A DNA stretch of 64,000 nt from positions 132,053,580-132,117,579 of the forward strand of contig NC_080542.1 in NCBI RefSeq assembly GCF_028640845.1, given 5' to 3'. Below are positions 9,325 to 20,508 of this stretch, in pieces. Positions within the stretch are counted from its first letter, which is position 1, and every line of letters begins with the position of its first letter. The notes under the pieces are model-generated. The model was not told the DNA's origin, did no database searches, and saw nothing but the letters and a program-made list of their open reading frames with translations. The translations under genes and the position numbers were made by a program. The DNA is from Ahaetulla prasina. Its lineage: Eukaryota > Chordata > Lepidosauria > Squamata > Colubridae.

Positions 9325-9785
9325 TTTTTAACGGATTGAATTGGAAGGGACCTTGTAGGTCATCTAGTCCAAACCCCCACCCAAGCAAGAGACCCTACAG
9401 CATCCTTGACATATGGAAGTCCAATCTCCTCTTTAAAAGCTCCAATGATGAAGCTCTCACAACTTCTGAAGGCAAGCTGTTCCTTTGGTTGATTTTTCTC
9501 ACCGTCAGAAAATTTCTCCTTATTTTTAGATTGAATCTCTCCTTGATCAGTTTCCATCCATTATTCCTTGTCTGGCCTTCCAGTGCCTTGGAAAATAGCT
9601 TAACTCCCTCCTCTCTGTGGCAGCCCCTCAAATATTGGAAGACTGCTATCAAAGACTCCCCTGGTCGTTCTCTTCATTAGATTATCCATGCCCAGTTCCT
9701 GTAACCATTCTTCATATGTTTTAGTCTCCAGTCTCCTAATAATCTTGGTTGCTCCTCTCTGGATATTTCAGCCAATCTGTTCACT
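9325..9785 (-). mobile_element. CR1-type LINE, 3' end fragment
   Basis: The forward strand starts TTGGAAGGGACCTTGTAGGT, the complement of the classic CR1 3' terminus, and runs through TTCTTCATATGTTTTAGTCT. Related 3' ends occur at 16780, 19243, 23470 and 42640. Translation on the reverse strand gives degenerate RT C-terminal motifs (for example YLRGCHREEGVKLFSKAL). Confidence 0.8.
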
Positions 9786-9830
9786 AAATTGTTACAGCTT
9801 TTCAATTTGCAGCTGTTTTTCCAGGTGTTG

Positions 9831-10560
9831 TCAGAAGGTTAGGATTGATCTGTCCAGTATTACCCCCAGGTACCTCTGAAAGTCATTACACTGTAAAATA
9901 TGGAACTTCACTGAAGGCTGGTAATTTGAGTATCTATTGCTGAAGGGGAATGTGGCTACTTCTGTTTCTGTTAGGCTTGGTTGGAGGCGCCATGTTTTGA
10001 AGACGTAATCCAGTTTCTGAAGAGCTTGAGAAAGTTGGTTCTGTCTCTGCGGGAATGATGTCCAGAGAGAGGGAGCCACCATGGAGAAGTCCCTTCTTCT
10101 GGGTCCTGCCAGATGTATCTCCCTCAGGAATGGGACCCATAATATTTCCTGCCTCCCCGCTCTAATGGGTCGGATAGATGTGACTGGCAAGAGACAGTCC
10201 CTCAGATAACCTGGTCCCAAGCCATGAAGGGCTTTAAAGGTGACAACCAGCACCTTGAATTGCACCCGGAAGCAAATCACAAGCCAATACAGTTCCCACA
10301 GGAGAGGTGATATATGTGCACACCAGGGTCTGCACAAAACCGTGCAGGCCACTGCATTTTGCACCAACTGGAGCTTCCGGATGGTCTTCAAGGGCAGCCC
10401 CATGTAGAGCATGTTGCAAAGTCAAGATGGGAAATGACTAAGGTATGAGTGATTGTGAGTAGGGATTGCCGGTCCAGGAAAGGGCATAACTGGCGCACAA
10501 CTCACTGTTGCTCGAAGGCCCTCCTGGCTGTGACCATAACCTGCTCTTCGCGTTTTCTTT
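9831..10560 (-). pseudogene. L2-type LINE RT, C-terminal fragment
   Basis: Reverse-strand frame 10412-9831 contains ALYMGLPL-like, RKLQLVQNA and FKALHGLGPGYLRD motifs that match the C-terminal part of the longer L2-type copy at 25087-25746. Similarity continues upstream to about 10560 in a shifted frame. The C-terminal ~60 codons do not match the other L2 copy and include YLGVILDRS, a phrase usual at a different place in RTs, so a rearrangement or second fragment is fused here. It abuts the CR1 fragment. Confidence 0.7.
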
Positions 10561-10569
10561 AATACAACT

Positions 10570-11755
10570 CTTTGGAAATAAGCTTTGAGATATTTCTTAT
10601 CCTTGACCTGGGATTTATATGGAACTAACAGTGGCATGCACAGAAGGGGTACTACTACCACATTCTTTGTGTCTCAATAGGACTATTCTGTGGTCTTCAA
10701 TGTATTTTTAAATGGACATCATATTGAGACTCTTGTTAAAAAAATAAGTTTTTCATCCAAGTTAAGCTTTGTGAAATGATTCTTATTTTGAAAAAAAAAC
10801 TAGGGGAGAATATGCTTCTTAGCAACAAGTATGATAACTGAAAACATGAAGTAGCATTTTCTTGCTGGAACATTCTACTTTAATTTAATTTAGGGCCAGA
10901 TTAAGAAATCTGCAACCTCAAAGCAATGCCATGTGCAGCCTTACATTTATTTTGCAGATGGATTCTTGCAAACAGAAAGGTTAAATATATGCATTCATAA
11001 TCAAATTAAACAGAACATGAATTAAAAATAAAATATGTCTCAGTGATAACTCATCATAAACACGCATGAGTTTATATTTATATTCATTGCCTTGTAGTCT
11101 GTATATATGACTAGACATAATGCTTAATGCATGTTTTCTAAATAGTTTCTCACAAAATATTTACCATTCTCATTCATCCTTGGCTCTTCGAATGATCTGT
11201 CTGTACTGTGTCTTTCTGTTCTTACCTATCCATTTTAATTATTTATCAGAATGCATTTTCCCCATTCTGATCATGGTCATTTAATTCATTACAAATTTAC
11301 CCCCAACTCATATCTGGCTTTTTCATTAATACAGTACATTGGAATGTAACATGCAATTGCCATCGATCTAGGAACGCCTAATTTTGCATTTACCCATACA
11401 TGATATCAATTCATACTTTCTGATGCATCTTTTAGCCTTTCATTCTTAGTTCTGGAATAGTCTGACTTTGCCATGTGACCTGGGAATCTGTGAGCCTGCT
11501 AAGTGGTTGTATTTCATAAAAATAAATGCTTTTGTCATACTGATTAATGTTGTTGTGATATTTATGGTTTTTATGTTTTAAATGATCTTTACTGTTCTTT
11601 TTTTATTGATTTTCTAGATTTTTCACTGGAGTCACAGAAATGGGAGGTTATATAAATTTAATAAATGTATTGTTTATTTAGACTGCCTGTTTCTTGTATC
11701 CATTGGATACTAAAAGATCAGACCATATTCATTCATAGGTGATACATTTCTTTTT
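10570..11755. other. Unassigned stretch
   Basis: AT-rich, without recognisable genes or repeats. No ORF above 60 codons carries a motif. Confidence 0.4.
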
Positions 11756-11764
11756 TTTTAGATT

Positions 11765-12303
11765 CACACTCTTTTCTTCCTTCCTTCCTTCCTTCCTTCC
11801 TTCCTTCCTTCCTTCCTTCCTTCCTTCCTTCCTTCCTTCCTTCCTCCGTCCCTCCCTCCCTCCCTCCTCCCTCCTTTCTTTCTTCCTTCCTTCCTTCATT
11901 TCCTTCCTTCCCTCCTCCCTCCCTGCCCCCTCCTTCCTTTCCTTCCTTTCCTTCCTTCCTTTCCTCCCTCCCTCCCTTCCCTTCCTTCCTTCCTTTCCTT
12001 CCTTCCTTCCTTCCTTCCTTCCTCCCTCCTTTCCTTTCTTCCTTTCTTCCTCCTCCTCCTCCTTCCTTCCTTCCTTCCTTCCTTCTTTCCTTCCTTCCTT
12101 CCTTCCTCCCTCCTTCCTTCCTTCCTTACTTCCCTCCCTCCCTCCCTATCTTTCTGTCCTTCCTTCCCTCCCTTGCTCCTCCCTCCCTTTTCTTCCTTCC
12201 TTCCTTCCTCCTCCCTTCCTCCTCCCTTCCCTTCCCTTCTCTTCCTTTCCTTTCCTCCCTCCCTCCCTCCCTCTCTTTCCTTTCTTCCTTCCTTCCTCCA
12301 TTC
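11765..12303 (+). repeat. Long polypyrimidine tract, (TTCC)n/(CCCT)n
   Basis: About 540 bp almost entirely C and T, made of TTCC blocks alternating with TCCC blocks and a few TTTC units; purines are very rare. The 193-codon Ser/Pro/Leu/Phe frame across it is an artefact of the repeat. Mirror-symmetric stretches could form triplex DNA. Confidence 0.95.
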
Positions 12304-12802
12304 ATCTGACTTCTAATTGATCTTTGAGCTCAAGTGGTATATTCCCCTTTAGTAAACTATTTACTAGATAGAAAGAGAATCTTCCCTTTATTCAGAAAGT
12401 ATTCTTTATACTTTCTGAATAAAGCTCTCATAATTCTCATATGTTAATTATTTTGTCTGAGCTAAAGACAGCTGAAATCCAAGAACATTTGAAGGGCCTC
12501 AGATGACTGTCACCTCTATTGCTTGCTTTACAGCATTTTTTTCTCGTTGTTTTTTTTTAAAGTTCTCTAGATCCAAAGAAGATTTCAAATGGAAAAGGTC
12601 TGCTCCCTGGATAAATATGATTAAATGTTCTTGGTGGTGCTAATGTCCTTGCTTTTCACACTTTTAAGTCTGCAAACATTTTGACAGTTGCTGATGAAAC
12701 TTTTATAACAGACGAATAAAGAGATCAGTCTTGCATCTCAAGCACAAGGATCATATTTTTGTATTATTTGTTAACCAGCTATAAGCCATATCACCAAGAA
12801 AC
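12304..12802. other. Unassigned stretch with a short inverted repeat
   Basis: AGAAAGTATTCTTTATACTTTCT at about 12390-12418 forms a small hairpin flanked by TTTATTCAG and CTGAATAAA. Nothing else is recognised. Confidence 0.5.
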
Positions 12803-12810
12803 GTCAAAGC

Positions 12811-12979
12811 CAGTGGTGGGTTGCCCCTGGTTTGGACCAGTTCGTAAGAACCGGTAGTAAAACCGGTGAGAGGCTCCGCCCACTGACCCGGATGTCATCC
12901 TAGGTGATCTGCGCATGCCAAGAAGTTTGGCGCGGGGGAGAGCGAAGTGAGTAGTAAAGGTAAGTAGAACCCACCCCCG
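12811..12979 (+). mobile_element. hAT MITE, CAGTGGTGGG family
   Basis: Starts CAGTGGTGGGTTGCCCC and ends GTAGAACCCACCCCCG. Flanking octamers GTCAAAGC (12803-12810) and GTCAAAGG (12980-12987) match at 7 of 8. The interior shares GAACCGGTAG and CTGCGCATGC phrases with the copy at 22835. Confidence 0.88.
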
Positions 12980-12989
12980 GTCAAAGGTA

Positions 12990-14258
12990 TCAAAATATAG
13001 AAAACAACAATTGAGGAATTACAATGTGGCTGTAAATAGAATGTAGTTCTGCCCATACTGGATTTGTGACCACAGCTGACTAAATGATGACTGGAACCAA
13101 CTCCTCTATCAGTGCATATAATTTTTAGTGACAAAAATTAAAATTGTAACTGGCCAAAGAAATCCACCATGGCTTACTGAAGTTGCACACAATTTTGAGA
13201 CTAGAAGTTATTTTTTTATGCTACAAAATTAAAAGCAGTTCTATGTGAAAAGCTCAAATCTCTATAGACTTTAGCTTCAGAAAATAAAACTGCTAATATT
13301 TTCAGTTTTTTTTAAAAAAAATTGATAAGAGTTGATAAATTTAGATTCTCTCTTTTTTTTCACTTCCATCAAGGATCAAACTATATATTCATAGGTGACA
13401 GAATTTCTTTCAATTATTTGATATGGAAACTGGTATTTTATTCAAATGATTATTAGCATGTTCTGCAGCAGATAAATACACCTTTTTGATTTTGCTTTTC
13501 TTTAATATGCAAAGGCAACAGATACTCTGGTAACATACCCTTGGTTATATAAAGAACAAAGGCAAAATTAAAGAAAGGAATAAATTCTAAAGGAGGTTTC
13601 ATGATTTAATCCTGAGCTCATTTGTCCTGAACTAACTGGGGAATAGAAGCATTTGCCCATCAGTTTTCCTTCATTCAGCATTTCTTTATTTACTTACTAA
13701 TTTGAATTTATTGGTTGCCAAACTCTTATGGATTCTATTTCTTGGGAAATAGGTTCTACCATATTCAGTGCAGCTTTTTTTTTTAAAATTAAACATACCT
13801 TGAATAGCACCGTTAATATATCATTATCTTCTCCTTTTACTTTTCGCCTTATCCAAAATAGCATGTGATATATTTGTAAAGAATAGATCTACCTTTCTAT
13901 AAAGAGGCTCTCTCACTCTCTCACTCCCTCTCTCTTTTTGGAAGATGTTCTGTAAAAAAGAAGCAAAACGTAGAACAAGTTTAAAAATAGTGTTGAACAG
14001 CAAAACTATGTTTAAATTTTTTTAACAACTGTACTTTAGTTATTTTCTTTTATTTGGAAAGATACATTCTTTATCACTTCTCAGATAAAATGAATGGTTG
14101 GAGAAAAAGTTCCTGATTTGTAAATACAGGTATTTTCTTATAGCTCCTAAACCATTCTTTGCCATTCTTTGTATCCATAATAAAAGGGAAGATTTAAAAA
14201 AAACAACGCAATACTGCTACCATGTCGAATTTCCCAATTTTAAAAGGCATTTCATAAT
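12990..14258. other. Unassigned stretch
   Basis: AT-rich sequence. The reverse ORF 12895-13134 overlaps the hAT element and shows no motif. A CT-rich run lies at 13905-13935. No other feature is supported. Confidence 0.4.
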
Positions 14259-14262
14259 GGAG

Positions 14263-14928
14263 TGAGGGAACAGTCTCCCCCTATAAGAATGAAATATTTT
14301 GAGGAATATTAAAAAAGGTGGATTGTTATATTTCCCAAAGGGAAAAATGGAGAAACATGTTTTTAGAGGCAGAAAAGAAACCCCACTTTCCTTAATAGCC
14401 CACAGCAGATGTCAGCACTTAAGAGATAAAGAGCTTATTGAAAGAAGCCAAGTATCAAGATAGCTCTATTCACAAGCAAATACACTTACCCAAGAGCCAA
14501 AACAGAGCCAAAAGCCATTAAGCCACAATAGGAATTACCCAACACTTTTTGAGAGCACAAGCCTCTTCATTGCTTCACCCTCAGAGCAGTCCAAATCTCA
14601 ACCAAACTTAGCTCAGACAAACACCTAGGATTTGTACTTTGCCTATAGAGCCAGCTATGACCCCTACATGGCCCCATAGGAGTCTGACAACAGCCAATAA
14701 AATACATGTTTTTGCACAGGAACAGGAAGCTCAAGTGCAAAGCCCAAGAGAAGGTATAACCCTCCCCACACACACACACACGCACACTCAACTCCATGTG
14801 GTCAGTGCCCAGAATCACAAAGCCATGCAGTTCTGCTTCATCAATAAACCATCTTTCCAATCAGCTTCCATGTTTCCAGTGTCTTCCTCCCAGCTTGGAA
14901 CTGAACCAAATGGATATTTCTTTCCACA
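14263..14928 (+). mobile_element. Solo retroviral-type LTR, copy 2
   Basis: Begins TGAGGGAACAGTC, ends TTTCCACA, and has a 4 bp duplication GGAG (14259-14262 and 14929-14932). It aligns with 8011-8950 except for the hAT insertion in that copy and a (CA)n expansion here. AATAAA at 14843-14848 fits the polyadenylation signal; the TATA region at about 14755 reads GGTATAAC. No internal coding region remains, so it is a recombined solo LTR. Confidence 0.82.
14767..14790 (+). repeat. (CA)n microsatellite inside LTR copy 2
   Basis: About ten CA units with one G interruption, located just after the TATA-like site; the corresponding region of LTR copy 1 has no such array. Confidence 0.9.
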
Positions 14929-15069
14929 GGAGCATTCTGGGGAAATAAAATAGCAATTGCTGTTGTTCTCCTTCATGAAATAAAAAGATGCTCATTGAGA
15001 GGAAAGTGACGGCAAATTTAGACACCATATTAAAAAGCATAGAAATCACCTTGATGAGAAAGGTCCATA

Positions 15070-15530
15070 TAATTCAAGCTATGGTTTTTCCCAGGAGTAA
15101 TGTATGACTGTGAGAGCTGGAACATAATGAAAGCTGAGCACCAAAGAATTCATGCTTTTGAACTGTGGCATTGCAGGAGACTCTTGAGAGCCCCTTGGCC
15201 TGCAAGGAGATGAAATCAATCAATACTAAAGGAAATCAACCTTGTTCTTTGGAAGGATAGATACTGAGGCTGAAATACTTTGGCTACCAAATGAGAAGAG
15301 AAGACTCATTGGAAGACACCCTGATGTTGAGAAAGATTGAAAGCAAAAGGAGAAGGGGGACGGCAGAAGATGAGATGTTTAGACAGTGTCATTGATGAAA
15401 TGAACATGAAATTGGGCAAACGCTGAGAGACAGTGGAGGACAGGGAGACTTGGCATGATATAGTTCCTGGAGTCACAAAGAGTCAGACATGACATAGTGA
15501 CTGAACCTCCACAACTGAACCAGGGATGAC
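15070..15530 (+). mobile_element. RTE/BovB LINE, 3' end
   Basis: Shows the BovB-type C-terminal region (AGTAATGTATGACTGTGAGA, then GCATTGCAGGAGACTCTTGA) and the end CACAAAGAGTCAGACATGAC followed by short CAAC-type repeats. The last ~30 bp (GACATAGTGACTGAAC) is duplicated in tandem at about 15490-15550. The frame is broken throughout. Confidence 0.8.
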
Positions 15531-15549
15531 ATAGTGACTGAACCACCAC

Positions 15550-16575
15550 AACAGCTATCATTCTTAGCTTCAATAATTTTGGTTTATCTACAAATGGTAT
15601 CTGGAACAAAGCAACCAATTTTTTAAGTAGGTAAACAATGGGCAAATAGACACTGTCATTTTAATATATCCTTATTATGAATTTTCCATCATAAGGAGAG
15701 GCAGATGTCTAGCTTCAAAATTAGAAAAGGATATTGTGGCCATTACTGGAATGGGGCTAGATCAAATAAAATTTATGCAAAAATGATAAATAAGTGTGAT
15801 TAATTTTTACTCCTTCATAAATTCAGTACAGAACATAGCTGCATGTGTAATTCTTCATTTTTAAATGTCTTTGTTATATTCAACACATATACAGAGACAC
15901 TGTTCTGTAAGTGACTGGTTTAGCTAAAAAAAAAGAGGAAAGAGTAGCATCATATAAACATTGCTAGACATCCCTAAAAACAGTGCAAAAATCATTTACA
16001 GACTGGCTCCCAAAGAGTGAGAAAGAAATGTTTCTACATGCTGACATGAGGAATTCTATGAAAATATTTTGGGCAGCTATAAAGATAGAGTGAGTGAGAA
16101 CATGTGCTTTTAATTAACCTATGAAAGTGAGAAGAACATTAGGTGAAATCTTTTTTTTTCCCCATTTAGGCCCACAGAAAATAACCAGAAGGCATTAAAG
16201 CTGTCAAGATAGCTGTCTTTTCATTTGCCTCTCGACCAGCTCCATTAAAACACCCAGATTGAAGCTGACAAGACAGTTGAATCAAAGGAGAAAGTGATAG
16301 AGTTAATGTCCATTAGCGCAGAACAGGGAGAGAATGAATAAATTAATATTTATTAGCCATTAAAAGTCATTATACATTCTGAATGGCCATAGAAATTATT
16401 CAGAAATTTAAATGATCCATCTTCAGATTAAAATATTTGCTGTAGGTGAACATTTGTTTATTTTAGAAATTGATAATAATTCAATCTTTAGAAAACAGCA
16501 TGAATTATGATTTACACAACATCTTCTAAGGATCATACAAGTAAGCAAACTATAGGAATTATATATTTATATTTT
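15550..16575. other. Unassigned stretch
   Basis: AT-rich, no recognised repeat or coding signal. Confidence 0.4.
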
Positions 16576-16612
16576 TTATGTATAGGCAGTCTCCCAAAGT
16601 ATTGGGTCATTA

Positions 16613-16641
16613 CGTGTGTGTGTGTGTGTGTGTGTGTGTGA
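16613..16641 (+). repeat. (TG)n microsatellite
   Basis: About 13 uninterrupted TG units after ATTACG. Confidence 0.92.
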
Positions 16642-16727
16642 GAATTTTTCCTGGAATGGGTGAGTAAAGAACATTGAGAACATATGCCAAGAATATAGTT
16701 CCCAACAGAATTGCCTAAAATTCAAAG

Positions 16728-17163
16728 ATAACAACAACAACAAGAAAAAAAACAATAACAACAACAACAACAACAGAGTTGGCAGGGACCTTGGAGGTCT
16801 TCTAGTCCAACCTCCTGCCCAGGCAGGAAACTTTACACCACTTCAGACAAATGGTTATCCAACATCTTCTTAACAGTTTCCAGTGTTTGAGCATTTACAA
16901 CTTCTGCAGGCAAGTTGTTCCACCCATTGTTCTAACTGTCAGGAAATTTCTCCTTATTTCTAAATTGCTTCTCCCCTTGATTAGTTTCCACCCATTGCTT
17001 CTTGTTCTACCCTCAGGTGCTTTGGAGAATAATTTGACTCCCTCTTCTTTGTGGCAACCCCTGAGATATTGGAACACTGCTATCATGTCTCCCCTAGTCC
17101 TTCTTTTCATTAAACTAGGCATACTCAGTTCTTGAAACCGTTCTTCATATGTTTTAGCCGCCA
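16728..17163 (-). mobile_element. CR1-type LINE 3' end with (CAA)n at its end
   Basis: After a (CAA)n run, the forward strand reads GGCAGGGACCTTGGAGGTCT and continues to CATATGTTTTAGCCG, a reverse-strand CR1 3' end. The reverse-strand frame gives EERFQELSMPSL and YLRGCHKEEGVKLFSKAPEG, the same RT C-terminal motif as in the copy at 42640-43440, with disruptions. Confidence 0.82.
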
Positions 17164-17180
17164 TATGTATATGTGTATAC

Positions 17181-17653
17181 CAGTGGTTCTCAACCTGTGG
17201 GTCGGGACCCCATTGGGGTCAAATGACGATTTGCCAAGAGTCGCCTAAGACCATTGGAAATATGGGAAGTATACTTGCAAGTTGAAGAATCGCGCTCCAA
17301 TGGTTGACTCCACAAGCTAGCTGCAGGCTCTTCAAATCACTAGCCGAATTCGGCTTCAGGCGCGATGAATTAAAAAAGAGAGAAATCTTTGCTCTGATGT
17401 CTCCCTCTCAAGCCAGCTGCAATCACTCCCAATCGCTAGCCTAATCTGGCTTCAGGCGCGATAAACTTAATAGGGGAGGAGTCTCCGCTTTAATGCCTCC
17501 GTCCTCAAGGCAATCGCAAGCAGTTCAGATCGCTAGCCAATATGGCTTCAGGCACGATAAATTCAAAACGAAAATAATTTTATGGTTGGGGTCGCCACAT
17601 CATGGGGAGTTGTATTAAGGGGGTCGCAGCACTATAAAGGTTGAGAACCACTG
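17181..17653 (+). mobile_element. hAT non-autonomous element with internal tandem repeats
   Basis: Begins CAGTGGTTCTCAACCTGTGG and ends AGGTTGAGAACCACTG, with a perfect 8 bp duplication GTGTATAC (17173-17180 and 17654-17661). The inside holds three diverged ~80-100 bp units, each with AATCGCTAGCC- and GGCTTCAGGCGCGAT-like phrases. There is no ORF of note. The ends match a widespread vertebrate hAT type whose central sequence differs between lineages. Confidence 0.92.
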
Positions 17654-18127
17654 GTGTATACATTATATATGTAGCCAAATAATTCTGGCTACCTAAATAA
17701 GCTACATCTATATATAAGCGTTTTAAGCCACACTTATATATGGCAGCAGAGATACAGGAAAATGCTGGAGACAGAAGGGACAATGGCAAAGTCATCCATT
17801 CATACTGCATGGGAGAAGTTAATGGTAAACTACTCCTATATTTTTATCAAGAAACAATCGAACAAAATCTATAATGATATGGTGCCGGATGATAGGTTTC
17901 ATAGGTTGGAGGACATTCAGCAACTGAGGAAGTGCTGAGAATTTTTTTTTTTGAAGCACTCATGGTATTTATGAATGAAAGACTTGGGACATCTAGTTGC
18001 TGAAGTTGCCATGCAAATCTGAAGAAAAAAAAGCAACCTGAAGCTGCAAAGAGATGATGACAGTGGGAACATGGAATGTAAGATAGATGAACATGGGAAA
18101 TTTTGTCACAGTGAAAAATAAAATGAA

Positions 18128-18395
18128 GTTTTTTTTTTTTGTTTACATTTATACCTCGCCCTTCTCCGAAGACTCAGGGCGGCTTACAGTGTATAAGGCA
18201 ATAGTCTCATTCTATTTGTATATTTTTACAAAGTCAACTTATTGCCCCCCCAACAATCTGGGTCCTCATTTTACCTACCTTATAAAGGATGGAAGGCTGA
18301 GTCAACCTTGGGCCGGGCTTGAACCTGCAGTAATTGCAGGCTTTGTGTTCTTAATAACAGGCCTTACCAGCCTGACTACACATTGACAGGCATCA
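18128..18395 (-). mobile_element. tRNA-derived SINE with L2-like 3' tail
   Basis: On the reverse strand: a head ending in CAAGGTTGACTCAGCCTTCC and GGTAGGTAAAATGAGGACCC (shared with the Sauria-type SINE), then a tail GCCGCCCTGAGTCTTCGGAG that matches the 3' terminus of the L2-type LINE at 24897. A second copy is at 38835-39092. Confidence 0.8.
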
Positions 18396-18781
18396 GCAAA
18401 CGGAGACAGACTCCGTTCCCAGAAAAATGTCTTTGTTACTCAGCACGTAAAAAAAAACAATTAAGCAGTTGCTTTTATTATTAGGAAGGGTATAACAGGA
18501 ACAGGACTTGACAACAATGCAATCAATGTCCGAATAATGTCATTTAGACTTTGTGGATAACCCTTTAATATGTCCAAATTTATACTCCAACCACTGATGC
18601 AGAAGAACAGGTTTTATGATCAATTTGAAATCAACAGAACATGAGAACAAGACAATATGTTTGTGGTTGGAGAGTGGAATACCGAAGTTGGAATATTGAG
18701 GAAAATATAGTTGGACTTTAAGGTCTAGAAAATTGAAGTCAAGCAGGAGAAAGACTGAGCAATTTCTATTAACTAAGTGAT

Positions 18782-18826
18782 TGATAGTGATAGTGATAGT
18801 GATAGTGATAGTGATAGTAATAGCTA
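18782..18826 (+). repeat. (GTGATA)n microsatellite
   Basis: Seven GTGATA units, the last with a G to A change, lying in the decayed BovB element. Confidence 0.92.
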
Positions 18827-19242
18827 TCAGTCTTCAAACAACCAAAACAATGATTAAATACATAAACATAAACCAGATGGGTATACAAAAATCAAACTAG
18901 CTACTGATATATCATTAATGAGGAGACGAGTTCAGTTACAACAAAGATGTATCCAGGGGCTAATTGTGAAACAGATCATGAACCACGCATGTGCAAAATC
19001 AACCAGTTTCCAAATTAAGCCAAAGCAGAAGCTAACTAGTTTTCACAATATGATCTTGAGCACCACTGTGTTCAAAGAGATCATAAGGAGTTGCTTCAGA
19101 GTCCTGAACTTCCTTAATTAAAAATCAAAGGAACTGTGGATTGATATTAAAGAAATTGTTAAGGATGAATATGAAAATAGTCTGTCAAACCTCAAGAAAC
19201 AGAAGAAAACAAACTAAGTGAAACAGATACAGAAAAGCCAAG

Positions 19243-19685
19243 AATGGCTTGCCTTCAGAAGCTGTAGGTGTTCCAACACTGGAAGCTCTTTTTATATGTG
19301 GATAACCACATTTTTGAAATGATATGGGATTTCCTGCTTAAGTAGGGGGTTGCAGTAAAGAACCTTCAAGATCCCTTCCATAGTGGTGGGGTTTTTTACT
19401 ACTGGTTCTGTGGGTGTGGCTTGGTGGGCATGGTAGGCAAAGGATACTGTAAAATCTCCATTCCCACCCCACCCCAGGGGGAAAGTTACTGCAAAATCCC
19501 CATTTCCTCCCAATCAGCTGGGACTCGAGAGGCAGAGAATAGATAGGGCAGTCAGCAATTTTACTACCGGTTCTCCAAACTATTCAAAATTTTCGATACT
19601 GGTTCTCCAGAACTGGTAGAACCTGCTGAAACCCACCTCTGCCCTTCCAACTTTGTTAGTCGGTTAAACTCTGTTCTGGACTCAG
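19243..19685 (+). mobile_element. CR1-type LINE 3' end split by a hAT MITE
   Basis: GAATGGCTTGCCTTCAGAAG through GATCCCTTCCA, then hAT sequence, then CCCTTCCAACTTTGTTAG. The joined order is the usual CR1 3' terminus, so the hAT insertion point is exact. Confidence 0.85.
19381..19641 (+). mobile_element. hAT MITE, CAGTGGTGGG family, inside CR1
   Basis: Starts TAGTGGTGGGGTTTT and ends GAAACCCACCTCTG, with a perfect 8 bp duplication CCCTTCCA (19373-19380 and 19642-19649). The interior contains ACTACCGGTTCTCCAAACTA, related to the copy at 7300-7669. Confidence 0.92.
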
Positions 19686-19929
19686 AAAAAAGTATGCTAA
19701 AGAATTCCAATACACTAATGGCCTAATATTAATTCAAAACAACACACTCACACACTAATCAAAGAAATATGGGAGGCATATACTGAAATACTGTACAGTA
19801 GATATGTAAATATTCGAGATACTTTAGACGATATTCAATTTTGTGAGAACCTCTATAACAACAAAATGGATTTCGATCACCATTCCACATCTTAACGTTG
19901 GCTCACACTACAGGAATTGATGGAATACC

Positions 19930-19992
19930 CACAAAATATGGTAGGGTGTTGGACTAGAAGACCTTCAAGTTTCCTTCCAACAGGATTATTTT
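19930..19992 (+). mobile_element. CR1 3' terminus, very short fragment
   Basis: GTTGGACTAGAAGACCTTCA followed by TTCCTTCCAACAGGATTATT is the last ~60 bp of a CR1-type element. Confidence 0.6.
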
Positions 19993-20508
19993 GTTAATCA
20001 GTAAAAGTTCTAACCAAGTTATGCTAATTGGAGAACAACACGCTAGGCAACACATTGGAAGAGACTGATCTATAATACATAGAAATAGCAAAGAAAGGAG
20101 ACTAAGAGGGTACAAATTATTGTATAATATCCTTAATTTCATATATTGGCAAAATGATACATAGATTTATCCCCCTCAGATTAAGTCATACATAGAAAGG
20201 GAGATGCCAGATGTTGAAGTTGGCTTTAGAAAAAGCCAAGGAACATGGCATATTATTATTATTGAGGCATGCTGAATAACTGAAAAAGTTGGAAGAATAG
20301 GAAAAAATAAGTCATTCTGTGTTTCATTATTATAGAAATACCTTTGATTGTGAAAGATGTGTCAAGCAGACAAACTGGTATCCAAGAACATCTTAGTCTC
20401 CTCATGAGAAACTTATGTATAGGCCAATAAGCTATAATATGGACAGGACATAGTGAAAATAGACTGTTTCTAGGTTGCCCAAGGAACGCTGTATATTTTA
20501 TCCCTATT

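Larger units (their letters stand above)
17720..20505 (+). pseudogene. Decayed RTE/BovB LINE with endonuclease and RT traces
   Basis: Several islands read as BovB-like protein in the + direction. GTGGGAACATGGAATGTAAG (about 18062) resembles the GTWNVRS start of the apurinic endonuclease. A stretch near 18590-18710 encodes a DAEEQV...DQFE...VVGEWN pattern. Near 20205-20240 MPDVEVGFRKSQGT resembles the RT motif upstream of the fingers. Frames are riddled with stops and indels. The element is interrupted by a SINE (18128-18395), CR1 pieces with a hAT inside (19243-19685), another CR1 end (about 19930-19990) and a mariner-type MITE at 20509. The assignment is from remembered motifs; boundaries are approximate. 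Confidence 0.55.

Noticed and set aside
11739..12320. 193-codon Ser/Pro/Leu/Phe ORF
   Set aside because: It is the translation of a (TTCC)n/(TCCC)n tract; any frame of such a tract stays open.
8951..14262. Provirus between the two similar LTRs
   Set aside because: The intervening DNA has CR1, L2 and hAT sequence and a microsatellite but no retroviral genes; each LTR has its own flanking tetramers.
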